Source: Trichocoleus sp. FACHB-46 (GTDB lineage: Bacteria; Cyanobacteriota; Cyanobacteriia; FACHB-46). Taken from it: DNA of 64,000 bases. The notes beneath the pieces were generated by a model. It did not search any database. It was not told where the DNA came from and was given only the letters and a program-made list of their open reading frames with translations. The position numbers and the translations under genes are program-made. Within the stretch, counting starts at the first letter, position 1; each line of letters opens with the position of its first letter. Positions 1 through 9,510 of this stretch are shown here, one piece after another. Location: contig NZ_JACJOD010000032.1 of NCBI RefSeq assembly GCF_014695385.1, positions 62,001 through 126,000 on the forward strand. The letters run 5' to 3'.

Positions 1-2
1 TA

Positions 3-260
3 GCGGTGGAACGGCTCAATCAACAATATCCGGAGCTGGATCTGCAACCCTCTGAATGTCTCGCGATCGAGGATACTCCCGCAGGAATTCAGGCGGCGAA
101 GCGAGCGGGAATGTCCGTCGTAGGAGTCGCTAATACTTATCCGTTTCATATGATGCAGCGGCAAGCAAACTGGGCTGTAGACTACCTATCTGATTTAGAG
201 CTGGACCGAGTGCAAGAATTGTATGCTCAACCAAACTTGAGTCAAGCCACATCTCTCTAA
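3..260 (+). CDS. HAD-family phosphatase, C-terminal part (5' end outside window)
   Basis: The reading frame is open to the left edge and ends with TAA at 258-260, so only about 85 C-terminal residues are present. The segment has AIEDTPAGIQAAKRAGM, the conserved motif IV region of beta-phosphoglucomutase/phosphoglycolate-type HAD hydrolases: the ED pair binds Mg2+, followed by the helix that leads to a VVGV strand. Such enzymes dephosphorylate small phosphometabolites in the cytosol; the substrate cannot be told from this fragment. The GTG at position 6 lies inside the conserved fold, so it is not the start. Family call secure, substrate unknown. Confidence 0.8.
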   Translation, partial: AVERLNQQYPELDLQPSECLAIEDTPAGIQAAKRAGMSVVGVANTYPFHMMQRQANWAVDYLSDLELDRVQELYAQPNLSQATSL

Positions 261-307
261 CCCCGATTTCATCAGCAATCTCTCTAGAGCTTGTTTAAGT
301 TTCTTGT

Positions 308-313
308 TATAAT
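308..313 (+). promoter_or_regulatory. Putative -10 box of the tRNA-Ala gene
   Basis: A perfect TATAAT lies 15 bases before the first base of the mature tRNA. No convincing -35 hexamer stands 16-18 bases upstream (TTGTTT at 291-296 is too close), so only the -10 element is called. Confidence 0.4.
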
Positions 314-327
314 AGCCGAGCGCTATT

Positions 328-400
328 GGGGAATTAGCTCAGTTGGTAGAGTGCTGCGATCGCACCGCAGAGGTCAGGGGTTCGAATCCCCTATTCTCCA
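328..400 (+). tRNA. trnA-CGC: tRNA-Ala (anticodon CGC)
   Basis: A complete 73-nt cloverleaf can be folded by eye. Acceptor arm GGGGAAT pairs with ATTCTCC (one G-U); U8 A9 follow. The D arm is GCTC/GAGT with loop AGTTGGTA. The anticodon stem CTGCG/CGCAG closes loop ATCGCAC with anticodon CGC at 361-363, reading GCG codons. The T arm is AGGGG/CCCCT with loop TTCGAAT. The discriminator base is A and CCA is not encoded, so it must be added after transcription. The HIP1 octamer GCGATCGC at 356-363 covers the 3' part of the anticodon stem and the whole anticodon. Confidence 0.95.
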
Positions 401-402
401 TT

Positions 403-503
403 TGTCCTTTAAAGAATTAATGTCCAATTTCACGAGTTTTAGAGATTTCAGCTTCTAGCAGGCAATTGACCCCTTCAAAATTCCTGTTTAAAGAATTAAT
501 GTC
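403..503. repeat. Two direct copies of an IS-end-like sequence
   Basis: TTTAAAGAATTAATGTC occurs at 408-424 and again at 487-503, 62 bp apart. The first copy extends left to TGTCCTTTAAAGAATTA (403-419). That 17-mer is found exactly, inverted, at 9494-9510 beside the decayed transposase. The second copy overlaps the TGA stop (502-504) of the neighbouring kinase. These look like leftover insertion-sequence termini, but no complete element remains here. Confidence 0.5.
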
Positions 504-2895
504 AGTCGATAAAATTATATTGCATTATTTGTTTCTCGGTGGGCTGTCTGAGGACAGCCTGTAGCGTTTGTAGCAGTTCTTGAATGGTGTATGGCTTGGC
601 AATAAAGTTCTGGATGCCGTTTGCCCCCTGCAATTTCTCGTTCGAGACAAAACCACTGACGGCGATCGCTTTAATCTGCGGATTAATTTTTTGCAGCGTT
701 TGAATGGTGGTGGGGCCATCCATTGATGGCATCATCATATCGACTAGGGCGACAGCAATCTGGTCTTTGTGGCGAGCGCAGAGTGAAATCGCTTCAATGC
801 CATCGTGGGCTGTTAGCACATGATAGTTATAAGCTTCCAGCGCCATTTTGGTTGTTTCTAAAATCTTTGTTTCATCATCGACCACCAGAATCCATTCGGC
901 ATTGCCATTGGCTGGATTAGCAGGCTCTACTTGAATGGGAACAGATGCTTCTACTGCTGGCAAGAATACTTTGAACTCAGTTCCTTGACCCACCTTGCTA
1001 GACACATCTATGAATCCTCTATGACTTTTAACAATGCCCCTCACCGTAGAAAGCCCTAATCCTGTGCCTTTGCCCAGCTCTTTAGTAGTAAAAAAAGGTT
1101 CAAAAATTCTGTCTACAATATCCGGTGACATGCCAGTTCCGGTGTCTTTCACAATCAGTCCAATGTAGGAACCCACCGAGGCATCCAGATGCAGTCGGGC
1201 ATAGGGTTCGTCTACAAACAGGTTTTTGGCAGAAATAGTGAGTGTACCGCCGTGAGGCATGGCATCACGGGCGTTGACGACCAGGTTCATGAGCACTTGA
1301 TGCAGGTGCGTGGCATCACCAGACACCAGCCCCAGTCCCGGTTCCACGTCGATGACCAGCTCAATGGATTTAGGAAATGTCTTTTCAGCAATCTGCTTCA
1401 CTTCGTGGATCAGGTGTTTCACTTGCACAATCGCCTGTTTACCCTCGACCCCACGCGCAAATTGCAGCACTTGCTTCACCAAAGCCGCTCCCCGTCTGGT
1501 ATTGGTTTCAATAATTTCAAATAAATGCTGACTCTGCTGATCGGCATGAGGAAACTTGAACTGTAACAATTGGGCTGTGCTGAGAACGGGAGTCAGAATG
1601 TTGTTGAGATCATGAGCAATGCCACCCGCCAGAGTTCCTAAACTTTCCAGTCGTTGCGTTCGCAGAAATTGACTTTCGAGCTGTTTCTTTTCCGTGATGT
1701 TGGTATTGACGGTCAAGATCGATTGGGGTTCTCCCTGAGCATCATGCATTAAGGTCCAGCGGCTCGCCACAATGATTTCTTGACCTTGGCGATCGACTTG
1801 ATACAGTTCACCTTGCCAGGTGCCAGATGCTCTTAAGCTGCTTTGAGCACTTTCGAGTTGATCGAGCGAGTCTGAGGGATACAATAGCTGATTCGCGTCT
1901 TGGGCGATCGCCTCTTCCGCGCTCCAGCCGTAGACCTGCTCTGCGCCCTTGTTCCAATATTGAATTTTGTTATCTAAATCTCGGACGAGGATGGCATCCG
2001 TGGTGATGTTGAGCAGCGCTGCCTGTTCCCGGATTTTATCTGCTGCTTGCTTATGTTGTGTCAGGTCTAATACAAAGGTCACGATCGCCTCTTGCGATTC
2101 ATCCAGCAAAGCGCCACCGACCATCACTGGAATCCGGTAGCCATCTTTATGGAAGTACTCCTTCTCAAAGGCATTAAACGCTCCCGAACTGGCGAGTTCT
2201 GCCACTGCGACTTGGCTGAAATGGTTATATTCTGGAGGGGTGAGCACTTGCCAATTGATATTATCCGCTTCTAAGTCAGCGCGATCGTACCCTACCATTT
2301 GCAAAAAGGCAGCATTTGCGTCTGTAATACTGCCGTCTAGCTTGCTAAAAATCACGCCAATCACATTGGATTCGATCAGATATCTAAATCGAGCTTCACT
2401 GCGCTGTAAGGCTCTAAATGCTTGCTCATGTTCTACCTCCAGGTGTTGGCGTTGTTGAATCTCCTTCTCTAGTCGCTCATTTTGTGCTGTTAAGCGCTTG
2501 GTGAGGTTTTGCAGCCGCACATGAGTATTGACTCGGGCCAAAACTTCTTCATGATGCAGCGGTTTCGTGATGTAATCCACTGCACCTAGATTTAAGCCTT
2601 TAACCTTATCTACGTTATCGCTAACCGCCGTGAGAAAAATAACTGGGATCTCTTGGGTAGCGGGGTTTGCCTTCAAGCGGCGGCAGGTTTCAAAGCCATC
2701 AATTCCAGGCATGAGAACGTCGAGCAAAATCAAATCAGGAGGCGCGTACTCTGCCAGAGCGATCGCTCTTTCTCCGTCTTCAGCGATCACCACTTTGAAA
2801 CCCGCCGCCTCTAGTAAGTCGAGCAGCACATCTAAATTTGTGGGCATATCGTCCACAATTAAAATCACATCTTCTTCAGCCGTGCCTGTATTCAT
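502..2895 (-). CDS. Hybrid sensor histidine kinase, REC-PAS-PAS-HisKA-HATPase-REC
   Basis: A 797-residue cytoplasmic hybrid kinase with no membrane segment. An N-terminal receiver (about 8-125, phospho-acceptor D59 in LLDVLMPG, K111 in TKP) precedes a coiled coil (130-165). Two PAS/PAC sensor domains follow (about 168-283 and 293-405). The NtrB-like dimerisation domain has H-box GGIAHDLNN (H428), then the HATPase (N box VVNARDAM, G boxes DTGTGM and GKGTGLGLS, to about 645). A C-terminal receiver (668-790) has D719. Having receivers at both ends implies an internal phosphorelay fed by another kinase or by its own PAS input; the signal is unknown. It follows the split Ser/Thr-His kinase by 12 bp on the same strand, so the two are probably cotranscribed. 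Its 3' end runs into the repeat at 487-503. Confidence 0.9.
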   Translation of the reverse strand: MNTGTAEEDVILIVDDMPTNLDVLLDLLEAAGFKVVIAEDGERAIALAEYAPPDLILLDVLMPGIDGFETCRRLKANPATQEIPVIFLTAVSDNVDKVKGLNLGAVDYITKPLHHEEVLARVNTHVRLQNLTKRLTAQNERLEKEIQQRQHLEVEHEQAFRALQRSEARFRYLIESNVIGVIFSKLDGSITDANAAFLQMVGYDRADLEADNINWQVLTPPEYNHFSQVAVAELASSGAFNAFEKEYFHKDGYRIPVMVGGALLDESQEAIVTFVLDLTQHKQAADKIREQAALLNITTDAILVRDLDNKIQYWNKGAEQVYGWSAEEAIAQDANQLLYPSDSLDQLESAQSSLRASGTWQGELYQVDRQGQEIIVASRWTLMHDAQGEPQSILTVNTNITEKKQLESQFLRTQRLESLGTLAGGIAHDLNNILTPVLSTAQLLQFKFPHADQQSQHLFEIIETNTRRGAALVKQVLQFARGVEGKQAIVQVKHLIHEVKQIAEKTFPKSIELVIDVEPGLGLVSGDATHLHQVLMNLVVNARDAMPHGGTLTISAKNLFVDEPYARLHLDASVGSYIGLIVKDTGTGMSPDIVDRIFEPFFTTKELGKGTGLGLSTVRGIVKSHRGFIDVSSKVGQGTEFKVFLPAVEASVPIQVEPANPANGNAEWILVVDDETKILETTKMALEAYNYHVLTAHDGIEAISLCARHKDQIAVALVDMMMPSMDGPTTIQTLQKINPQIKAIAVSGFVSNEKLQGANGIQNFIAKPYTIQELLQTLQAVLRQPTEKQIMQYNFID

Positions 2896-2907
2896 GAATA
2901 CCTCTTA

Positions 2908-5900
2908 TTAAAATTGGTTTAAAAATTCCAGAATTTGCCGCCCCTTAAATTCTTTAGCTAGCTGTCTCAAGTGGGTGGTAAACGGCCTCAACTGCGGGTC
3001 TGACTCTTCTAATTGGGTCGATCGTCTGGCAATGGCTCGTAAATCTCCTCGCATGACTAAATCTAGGAAAATAGCCAGTTCTTCGGCGGGCGGAGTGGGG
3101 AAGTCAGACGCAGCTAAGGAGGACATCATGAAGTTATTTTCTGGCTGATCTTGTTTCCAGGGTGCTCCAGTTTCGTTGGCATTTTCGTAAATCCATTCTA
3201 GTTTTAAGTGTTCTTGTAATTTCTGAAGTAACGCGTCTTCTCGGATGGGTTTTGGTAGAAAATCGTTGCAGCCTACCTTAAGGCTCTGTTGCTGATCGAA
3301 TTCAAAAACGCTAGCCGAAACTGCAATCACGATCGTGTCTTGGAGAACTGGCATTAATCTAAGGCGTCGGGTGGCCTCAAAACCATCCAAATTTGGCATC
3401 ACCAAGTCGATCAGGATAGCATCGGGCTGAAACGATTGCGCCTTATTCAGTCCATCTTCACCATCTACCGCATCTAACACCTCAAATCCGAGCGGCTCCA
3501 AGAGATTGACGAGGATAGCGCGATTTGTGGGCTTGTCGTCTACAACTAAAATTTTCCGCTTGTCGCCTTTGATCCCAGCGATCGCCCCCTTTGAGGTAGT
3601 TGCAGCCTCTATTGGTGCCTGAGTTTCTGGTAGTTCTAGATCAAACCAGAACGTGCTGCCTACTCCCAACGTACTCTGGACCTGAAGCGTGCCGCCCATC
3701 ATCTCTACCAGTTGACCGCTGATCGCCAGTCCTAACCCGGTTCCTTCTGTTTTGCGGCTATTTTCACCGACTTGTTGAAACGGCTGAAAAATCTCCTCCA
3801 GTTCATCTGAGGCAATGCCAATGCCAGAGTCTGCAATTTGAAAGCGAATTTTCTGCTCGTGATAACCCACCTTAAAAGCGATCGCTCCCGTTTCGGTGAA
3901 TTTAACCGCATTGCCCAGCAGATTTAGCAAGACTTGACGCAAGCGTTTGTCATCGGCTCGAATCACTTTAGGGAGCGGAGACAGAGTTTGGTAGCTTAAC
4001 GCAATCCCTTTTTGCTCTGCTTTAATTCTGCAAATCTCGGCAATGCTATGTAAAAACTCATCAAAATGAAACTCTCTCGGATACAGTTCCATCTTGCGAG
4101 CTTCAATTTTAGATAGATCCAAAACATCATTGATCAGGTTGAGTAGATGCTCTCCGCATTGATGAATGATGGCAATGCGATTCTGTTGCTGTTGGGATAA
4201 CTCTCGGTCTTTCTGGAAAATCTGGGTATATCCCAAAATGCCATTCAGCGGGGTCCGCAGTTCGTGGCTCATGTTGGCCAAAAACTCACTCTTGGCTTGG
4301 TTGGCAGACTGAGCAATTTGCTCTGCTTTCTGGCGATCGCGCGCCTCTTGGCGTAGCTGTACCGTCCGTTCTTCGACTTTTGCTTCTAGCGTTTTGCTGT
4401 AATTTTCTAACTGTTCGTGGGATCGCTTTAAGTCGGCATTCGCAAGGGCTAAATCTTGATAAAGGCGGGAATTCTCAATCGCGATCGCGGCCTGTGAAGA
4501 TAGAAGCTGTAAAACTTTAACTCGCTCGGCTGTAAAAGCACCTGTGGTTAAATTGTTTTCTAGGTAAAGAATGCCGATCAGCTTACCTTGATGCACGATG
4601 GGCGCACCCAAAACAGATTTCGGTTGGTGATCGAGAATGTAGCAATCGGTGGTAAAAATCCCCTCACGAGTTGCATCATTGAGAACCACACTCTCCTGAG
4701 TTTGCCGCACATAATTGATGATAGACAGTGGTATCTGCTGGCTGGTCTCTACCGCGATCGATTGCTGAACAATTAATCCATTTTGATTCGCCTGCCCGGT
4801 GGCTTCAATAAAGAGTTGTGCATCCTTCTCTAAAATGAGTATCCCTGTTTCTGCACCCGCATTTTCCAGCAGAATTTGCATCAATGTTGTCAGCAGGTTA
4901 CTGAAAACGATCTCACCCGAAAGCGCTTGTGCAGCTTTCATGACCGTGGCTAAATCCAGGTTGTGATCCGTTCCAAGATGATTGGTTGTCCTTTGAGGGC
5001 TGGTTGTGTTTGTGCCACTTTTAGCGGCAGCTTTAGTAAAAAACTGAGGATATTTTTCTTCTAAATGCTTCACTTTAGCTTGAGCGCCCCAGATTTGATA
5101 GGCGTAGTGCGCTTTTTGAAAGTAGAGTTGGGCGATCGCGTCTCTACCCCAGGCTAAATAGAACTTAGCAGCTAGTTCACCAGCTAGAGCTTCTTCATTG
5201 ATGTACTCATTTTCTTTGGCCGCAGCAATGGCTTTGTCATATAGTTCCATTGCTTCTACGTTCTTGCCTAAAACGCGATGCCGTTCTGCCTCTACTAAAT
5301 AGTATTTGTGCAGATGATTCATGGGGGCATGATGTGCCCAGTTCTGCAGTTTTTCTTGATTGGTTTGGACGCGCTCAAGTATATCTTGTTGCTCAACCTG
5401 TGAAGCTTCAGAATAGCTAGCTAGTCGTACTAAGGAATCATAAAAATAGAAGATTACAACCGTGAGTTGTCCTGTAGATGCTCCGAAAGAACTCTCTATA
5501 TGAGGGATATGTTCCAGGGCTTCTCGGTAATTTTCAAATCCATAACAAAGCACAAGTTTGTGCAAATATAAGTAGTGGAGTGCCAGTTGGTTATTGGTTT
5601 GCTGATGTAGTGGCAGCATTTTCGCTTCGTCGTAAGCTTTCCCCTTTAACTGGCATAAATTTTGGCTGTTTCCCATCAGGTTTAAGACGGCTTGCCAACA
5701 AATCTTTGTATTATTCAGCGCTGTTTCTTGGCTGATGCTACGAAGCGCATCTGTGTAGGTAACTATTTCTCGTTCGAGCTGTACGAGTGGCTGACCCACA
5801 AAAAACGAGTAATGGCTCCACACCATAACGGCATAGCCAGCATATTCTAAATCTCCAGTTTCCAGCCCACTAGAGAAGGTTGACAGAAATGGTTCTAACG

Positions 5901-7416
5901 TAGTTCGGACATGGTCTTTCCAGTGTTGAACGCCAGCATAGACCAAATGGCAAGTCTTGGCTGCGATTTCTTTGGCATTCAACTTTGACACGAGCCGTAA
6001 CGCTAATTGACCGAACTCATAGCCCCGCTCAATCTCTCCTACCGCTCCACAAAGCAGCAGACTGTAGACAGCATAGGCAAAGGGGGATACAGCAGCGTTG
6101 CCGTATTGCACAGATAAATTGACCTGTTTGCATACGGTCAGAGGCAGCAGTGAGGGCATGCCAGAATAGCAAGCAGAAAAGATACTGGACAAAATCCTGA
6201 TCGCAGCGAGTTGATGAGGATCGCTCATTGCAGGGAGATCAATTAATGCCTCAGTTGGCGTTCCGCTCAAAATTGCGGCAGTTTCTCCTAGAGCCTGCCC
6301 AATATCCGCTGGATTTGGTACGTCAGGAAACTCTATCCCCAACTGCTTTAAGACTCGCAATCCTGTGTTCAGTGCTGCTAGTAGCTGTTGCTGCCCCATA
6401 TCAGCTTGAATCTGGACTTCGTACACTTTGACGCTGTCCAACAACGTTTTGGCGCGGTTTTGCACGATCGCAGCCAATCTCTGCATTTTTTCAAAGTCAC
6501 CGCCCAAAAATGCCGCCTCTGCTGCTTCGGTATGCAGGGATAATGTGAGGTCGTATTGGTGGCTCCAGCTATCTTCGGCTAACAACTTCAGCCCAAATTG
6601 CAAATACGCGATCGCCGCTGCATAGGCCGTTGCTGCTTTAGCTTTTTGGCCAGCAATTAAATTAAGTTTGGCAATCTCAATCTGTTCCGCTTTATCTGTA
6701 ACTAGCTCAATGCCTAAATTGAGGTGATCAACAATTTCAAATATCTTTTCTGATAATGTTTCTGGTGATATGTTTTGCCAAAGTAAATGACCAATTTGCC
6801 AGTGAGTCGCTTGCTTAGAACTATCCTCAATCAAGGCATAGGCTGCCTGTTGCACTCGGTCATGGAGAAACCTGTATTCTAAGCTGACTAGATGTGTATC
6901 TGTCAGATCTGGGGCAGGGGTTAACTCAGAGGCAGGTAATACTAATCCTTCTGCGATCGCTGATTCTAGATCTTGATAGGTTTCAGCTGGCGATCGCTTA
7001 TAGATAATTGATAGCGTTTGCAAGTCAAACTTGTTGCCCACGCATGCGGCTAACTGCAACACTTGTTGAGTTGATTCAGGGAGTTTTCGCAGCTTCTGAA
7101 TCATCAATTCAACGACGTTATCGGTAATGTCAAGCGCCTCAATTTGGGTAATATCCCACTGCCAGCCAGCTTTTCCCTGATTCGAGAGCGGATTGAAAGT
7201 TAGCAGGTTTTCCTGATATAGCGTTTTGAGAAATTGATTCACAAAGAAGGGATTGCCCGATGTTTTGCGAATCACTAATTCAGCTAAAGGTAGAACAGAC
7301 ATGATATCACTATGAAGCGTATCCGCAATCAGATGACAAATATCCGCAAGAGCCAAAGGAGCTAGAGTAATCTCATGAATGACAACGGCTTTAGCGCTTA
7401 GTGTCTCCAGCGTCAT
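2908..7416 (-). CDS. 3' part of a split Ser/Thr-His kinase: AAA remainder, TPR-like region, GAF, HisKA, HATPase, REC
   Basis: This 1502-residue frame lies in the same reading frame as the Ser/Thr kinase upstream, separated only by TAA and AGG codons. Together they make about 2014 codons, the usual size of cyanobacterial HstK-type kinases. It begins in mid-domain with the end of the AAA/NACHT-like ATPase ([11 protein letters not shown] near residue 55). A long helical TPR-like region (about 200-790), a GAF domain (about 825-965) and a coiled coil follow. HisKA has [12 protein letters not shown] (H1051). Then come the HATPase, a receiver with D1337 (ILIDLVMP) and a helical tail. ATG 7414-7416 is preceded only by TAAAGG, with no proper Shine-Dalgarno spacing, so independent translation is doubtful. 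The gene is probably a broken or switchable form of one protein; see 7412-7430. Confidence 0.85.
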   Translation of the reverse strand: MTLETLSAKAVVIHEITLAPLALADICHLIADTLHSDIMSVLPLAELVIRKTSGNPFFVNQFLKTLYQENLLTFNPLSNQGKAGWQWDITQIEALDITDNVVELMIQKLRKLPESTQQVLQLAACVGNKFDLQTLSIIYKRSPAETYQDLESAIAEGLVLPASELTPAPDLTDTHLVSLEYRFLHDRVQQAAYALIEDSSKQATHWQIGHLLWQNISPETLSEKIFEIVDHLNLGIELVTDKAEQIEIAKLNLIAGQKAKAATAYAAAIAYLQFGLKLLAEDSWSHQYDLTLSLHTEAAEAAFLGGDFEKMQRLAAIVQNRAKTLLDSVKVYEVQIQADMGQQQLLAALNTGLRVLKQLGIEFPDVPNPADIGQALGETAAILSGTPTEALIDLPAMSDPHQLAAIRILSSIFSACYSGMPSLLPLTVCKQVNLSVQYGNAAVSPFAYAVYSLLLCGAVGEIERGYEFGQLALRLVSKLNAKEIAAKTCHLVYAGVQHWKDHVRTTLEPFLSTFSSGLETGDLEYAGYAVMVWSHYSFFVGQPLVQLEREIVTYTDALRSISQETALNNTKICWQAVLNLMGNSQNLCQLKGKAYDEAKMLPLHQQTNNQLALHYLYLHKLVLCYGFENYREALEHIPHIESSFGASTGQLTVVIFYFYDSLVRLASYSEASQVEQQDILERVQTNQEKLQNWAHHAPMNHLHKYYLVEAERHRVLGKNVEAMELYDKAIAAAKENEYINEEALAGELAAKFYLAWGRDAIAQLYFQKAHYAYQIWGAQAKVKHLEEKYPQFFTKAAAKSGTNTTSPQRTTNHLGTDHNLDLATVMKAAQALSGEIVFSNLLTTLMQILLENAGAETGILILEKDAQLFIEATGQANQNGLIVQQSIAVETSQQIPLSIINYVRQTQESVVLNDATREGIFTTDCYILDHQPKSVLGAPIVHQGKLIGILYLENNLTTGAFTAERVKVLQLLSSQAAIAIENSRLYQDLALANADLKRSHEQLENYSKTLEAKVEERTVQLRQEARDRQKAEQIAQSANQAKSEFLANMSHELRTPLNGILGYTQIFQKDRELSQQQQNRIAIIHQCGEHLLNLINDVLDLSKIEARKMELYPREFHFDEFLHSIAEICRIKAEQKGIALSYQTLSPLPKVIRADDKRLRQVLLNLLGNAVKFTETGAIAFKVGYHEQKIRFQIADSGIGIASDELEEIFQPFQQVGENSRKTEGTGLGLAISGQLVEMMGGTLQVQSTLGVGSTFWFDLELPETQAPIEAATTSKGAIAGIKGDKRKILVVDDKPTNRAILVNLLEPLGFEVLDAVDGEDGLNKAQSFQPDAILIDLVMPNLDGFEATRRLRLMPVLQDTIVIAVSASVFEFDQQQSLKVGCNDFLPKPIREDALLQKLQEHLKLEWIYENANETGAPWKQDQPENNFMMSSLAASDFPTPPAEELAIFLDLVMRGDLRAIARRSTQLEESDPQLRPFTTHLRQLAKEFKGRQILEFLNQF

Positions 7417-7430
7417 CCTTTAATGATGAC
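7412..7430. other. Short inverted repeat with inverted loop that creates a stop codon
   Basis: On the plus strand GTCATC (7412-7417) and GATGAC (7425-7430) flank the 7-nt loop CTTTAAT. On the coding (minus) strand the loop reads ATTAAAG and supplies the TAA at 7422-7420. If the loop is flipped, the coding strand becomes AGT CAT CCT TTA ATG ATG ACG CTG, giving SHPLMMTL. That matches the HPLM-x-TLE reading expected at this point of the family. The length is unchanged. Confidence 0.75.
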
Positions 7431-8952
7431 TAGGGCTTACTTCGTTATCTCGATAAGCGCCAATTAAAAACAAATAACCTGTTTCTGCATCCGTCAAGAT
7501 CACATCTAGCAGCTTCAGCGTAGCAGCATCAGCCCATTGCAGATCATCAAGAAACAGGACTAAAGGATGCTCTGGTGAACAAAACACCCGAATAAAGTTT
7601 TGGAAAACCAAATTAAATCGGTTTTGGGCTTCTGTAGGTGCTAACTCCGGAGCAGGAGATTGTTCGCCAATAATCCGTTCCACGTCTGGAACCACATCAA
7701 TCATGACTGAAGCGTTGTTGCCCAAAGCAGCTAAAAGTTTAGTCTTCCATTGTGCTAGTTGGGTTTCGCTTCCCGTCAGCAGTTGTTTTACCAGTGACTG
7801 AAAGGCGCTGATGAGGGCAGAGTAAGGAACATTGCGCTGGAACTGGTCAAATTTGCCAGAGATGAAATATCCTCTCGCGCTAACGATCGGTTTGTGAACT
7901 TCATTGACCAACGACGATTTACCAATGCCAGAGTAGCCCGTAACTAACAAAGCTTCTGTTTTGCCAGCATTGACGTGATTGTCCTGCGGATACGCTATGC
8001 GAGCGAACGTACTCATCAATAAACTAACTTCGCGATCGCGCCCATACAGCTTCTCTGGGATCAAAAACTGGCTAAATAAATCGAACTCTCCCACCTGGAA
8101 AAGAGAAATTTTGCCAGTTTGTAGCATCTCTTGACACAGCTCCAAGTCGGCTTTCAGCCCCAGCGTACTTTGATAACGCTCCTCTGCCGTCTTAGCCAGC
8201 AACTTCATGACAATGTTAGACAGTGCCTCTGGGACTTCTGAATTGACCAGATGAGGTGGAACGGGGGTTTTGGCAATGTGACTGTGAATGATTTCTAGCG
8301 CGTCGGTTCCTAGAAATGGCAACTGCCCAGTCAGCATCTCGTAAAAAGTAATACCTAGAGAGTAAAAGTCAGTGCGGTAGTCGATCGAGCGGTTCATTCT
8401 CCCAGTCTGTTCGGGAGACATATAGGAAAGCGTGCCTTCCAAACCATTAATGCTGCTAATCGTTGAATTTTCTCTAGATAGACGGGTAGCAATCCCAAAA
8501 TCAATCAGCCTGACTTCACCCGTTGCTGGGTTCACTAGAATGTTGTAAGGCTTAATATCTTTGTGAACAATATTTTGCTGATGCAACTGCGCCAAAATTG
8601 CAGCTAAATGAATTGCAGTTTGTAAAAAATTCTTTAACTCAAAAGGTCGAGTGGCGATCGCTTTTGCTAATGATTCTCCGTCAAAATCAGACAGAATTAG
8701 AGCGAGGCCATTGCCGTAGTTTTCTAATGCTAAAGGCTTAACAATTTCTTCAATTTCTAAGTCTTGTAGAATTTGATATTCATGCTTCAACTGATTCAGC
8801 TGATTCACCGTTGGATATTCGGCTTTCAGGGTTTTGATAATGACCGTTGATCCCAGATCACTTTGAGATACCCTTTTAGCTCGATAAACGCAGGTTATAG
8901 CCCCTTCATAGAGAACTTCGAGCAAGTTGTAGCCAGCGATCGTAGAACTCAT
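7420..8952 (-). CDS. 5' part of a split Ser/Thr-His kinase: protein kinase domain plus start of AAA ATPase
   Basis: Residues 7-270 form a Hanks-type kinase. The glycine loop is degenerate (LYEGAITCVY); K40 is in IIK; the catalytic loop is HKDIKPYNIL (D132, N137); DFG has D151; SPEQ is the APE equivalent. A linker leads to an AAA/STAND ATPase with Walker A GYSGIGKSS (339-347), Walker B LFLDDLQWAD (about 470) and sensor GAYRDNEV. The frame then stops at TAA (7420-7422), inside the ATPase domain. The rest of the protein continues in frame from 7416. Such fusions are predicted to link Ser/Thr phosphorylation to two-component output in cyanobacteria. On its own this half could still be an active kinase. 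Start: ATG 8950-8952, 6 residues before the kinase fold. Confidence 0.85.
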   Translation of the reverse strand: MSSTIAGYNLLEVLYEGAITCVYRAKRVSQSDLGSTVIIKTLKAEYPTVNQLNQLKHEYQILQDLEIEEIVKPLALENYGNGLALILSDFDGESLAKAIATRPFELKNFLQTAIHLAAILAQLHQQNIVHKDIKPYNILVNPATGEVRLIDFGIATRLSRENSTISSINGLEGTLSYMSPEQTGRMNRSIDYRTDFYSLGITFYEMLTGQLPFLGTDALEIIHSHIAKTPVPPHLVNSEVPEALSNIVMKLLAKTAEERYQSTLGLKADLELCQEMLQTGKISLFQVGEFDLFSQFLIPEKLYGRDREVSLLMSTFARIAYPQDNHVNAGKTEALLVTGYSGIGKSSLVNEVHKPIVSARGYFISGKFDQFQRNVPYSALISAFQSLVKQLLTGSETQLAQWKTKLLAALGNNASVMIDVVPDVERIIGEQSPAPELAPTEAQNRFNLVFQNFIRVFCSPEHPLVLFLDDLQWADAATLKLLDVILTDAETGYLFLIGAYRDNEVSPSHH

Positions 8953-9138
8953 TTTCTTTTTTGTGGTAATACGGATAGGTGGTCAATGCTCGACTGTTAT
9001 CTAGGCTAATTCTTGAAAGAGTTATTGGATGAGCGATTGGACACGACAAAGTTAGCAGCATCGCGATCACGTCTATCTCTAGAATAGATGACAGGATTTA
9101 AAGACTATTGTCGAAGCGGCACTGCGGTGCTGTTGTGA
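8953..9138. other. Intergenic stretch between the kinase block and the transposase remnant
   Basis: No gene, RNA or clear promoter was recognised. A left terminal inverted repeat matching the end at 9494-9510 was looked for and not found, which suggests the element has lost its left end. Confidence 0.4.
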
Positions 9139-9465
9139 GTATTAGAGCTCTACGAAAGGATTACCAAAGTTCTAGCAGAAAAAAGGTACCAGGGTGGTTT
9201 AGCAACTCTGGTCAAGCAAGCATTTGGGGAGCATTAAATGGAACTAGAAATTAGCCAACATGCTGAGGAGACGGAAGGCTTTCAAGTGGAACCCAAACGA
9301 TGGGTGGTTGAGCGCACTTGGACATGGTTAGAGAACGCTCGTATTCTGGCTCGTGACTACGAACGCTTACCAGCGAATCACGAAGGCATGATTCATGTGT
9401 TCATCCGGCTGATGCTACGACGACTAACGAAGAATTGGCGGAGATGGGAATCAAGCATTGCTTGA
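9139..9465 (+). pseudogene. Decayed IS5-family transposase, C-terminal remnant
   Basis: From 9139 the frame reads VLELYERITKVLAEKRYQGG and on to KQAFGEH. A TAA at 9235-9237 interrupts it, and it continues from ATG 9238 with MELEISQ to VEPKRWVVERTWTWLENAR. The RWVVERT..WL..(Y/A)R..(D)YE segment is the hallmark of the C-terminal DDE domain (catalytic Glu region) of IS5-type transposases. A TGA at 9136-9138 and missing N-terminal DD residues show that only the last third survives. The frame after the stop codes 75 residues and could not be an active transposase. Confidence 0.75.
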
Positions 9466-9493
9466 CGCTCTTTTATAAACACTTTCTGACAAA

Positions 9494-9510
9494 TAATTCT
9501 TTAAAGGACA
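9494..9510. repeat. Inverted IS-end-like 17-mer
   Basis: TAATTCTTTAAAGGACA is the exact reverse complement of 403-419. It lies 28 bp beyond the transposase remnant, where a right inverted terminal repeat would be expected. It also supplies the TAA stop (9501-9503) of the acyltransferase gene on the minus strand. Confidence 0.5.
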
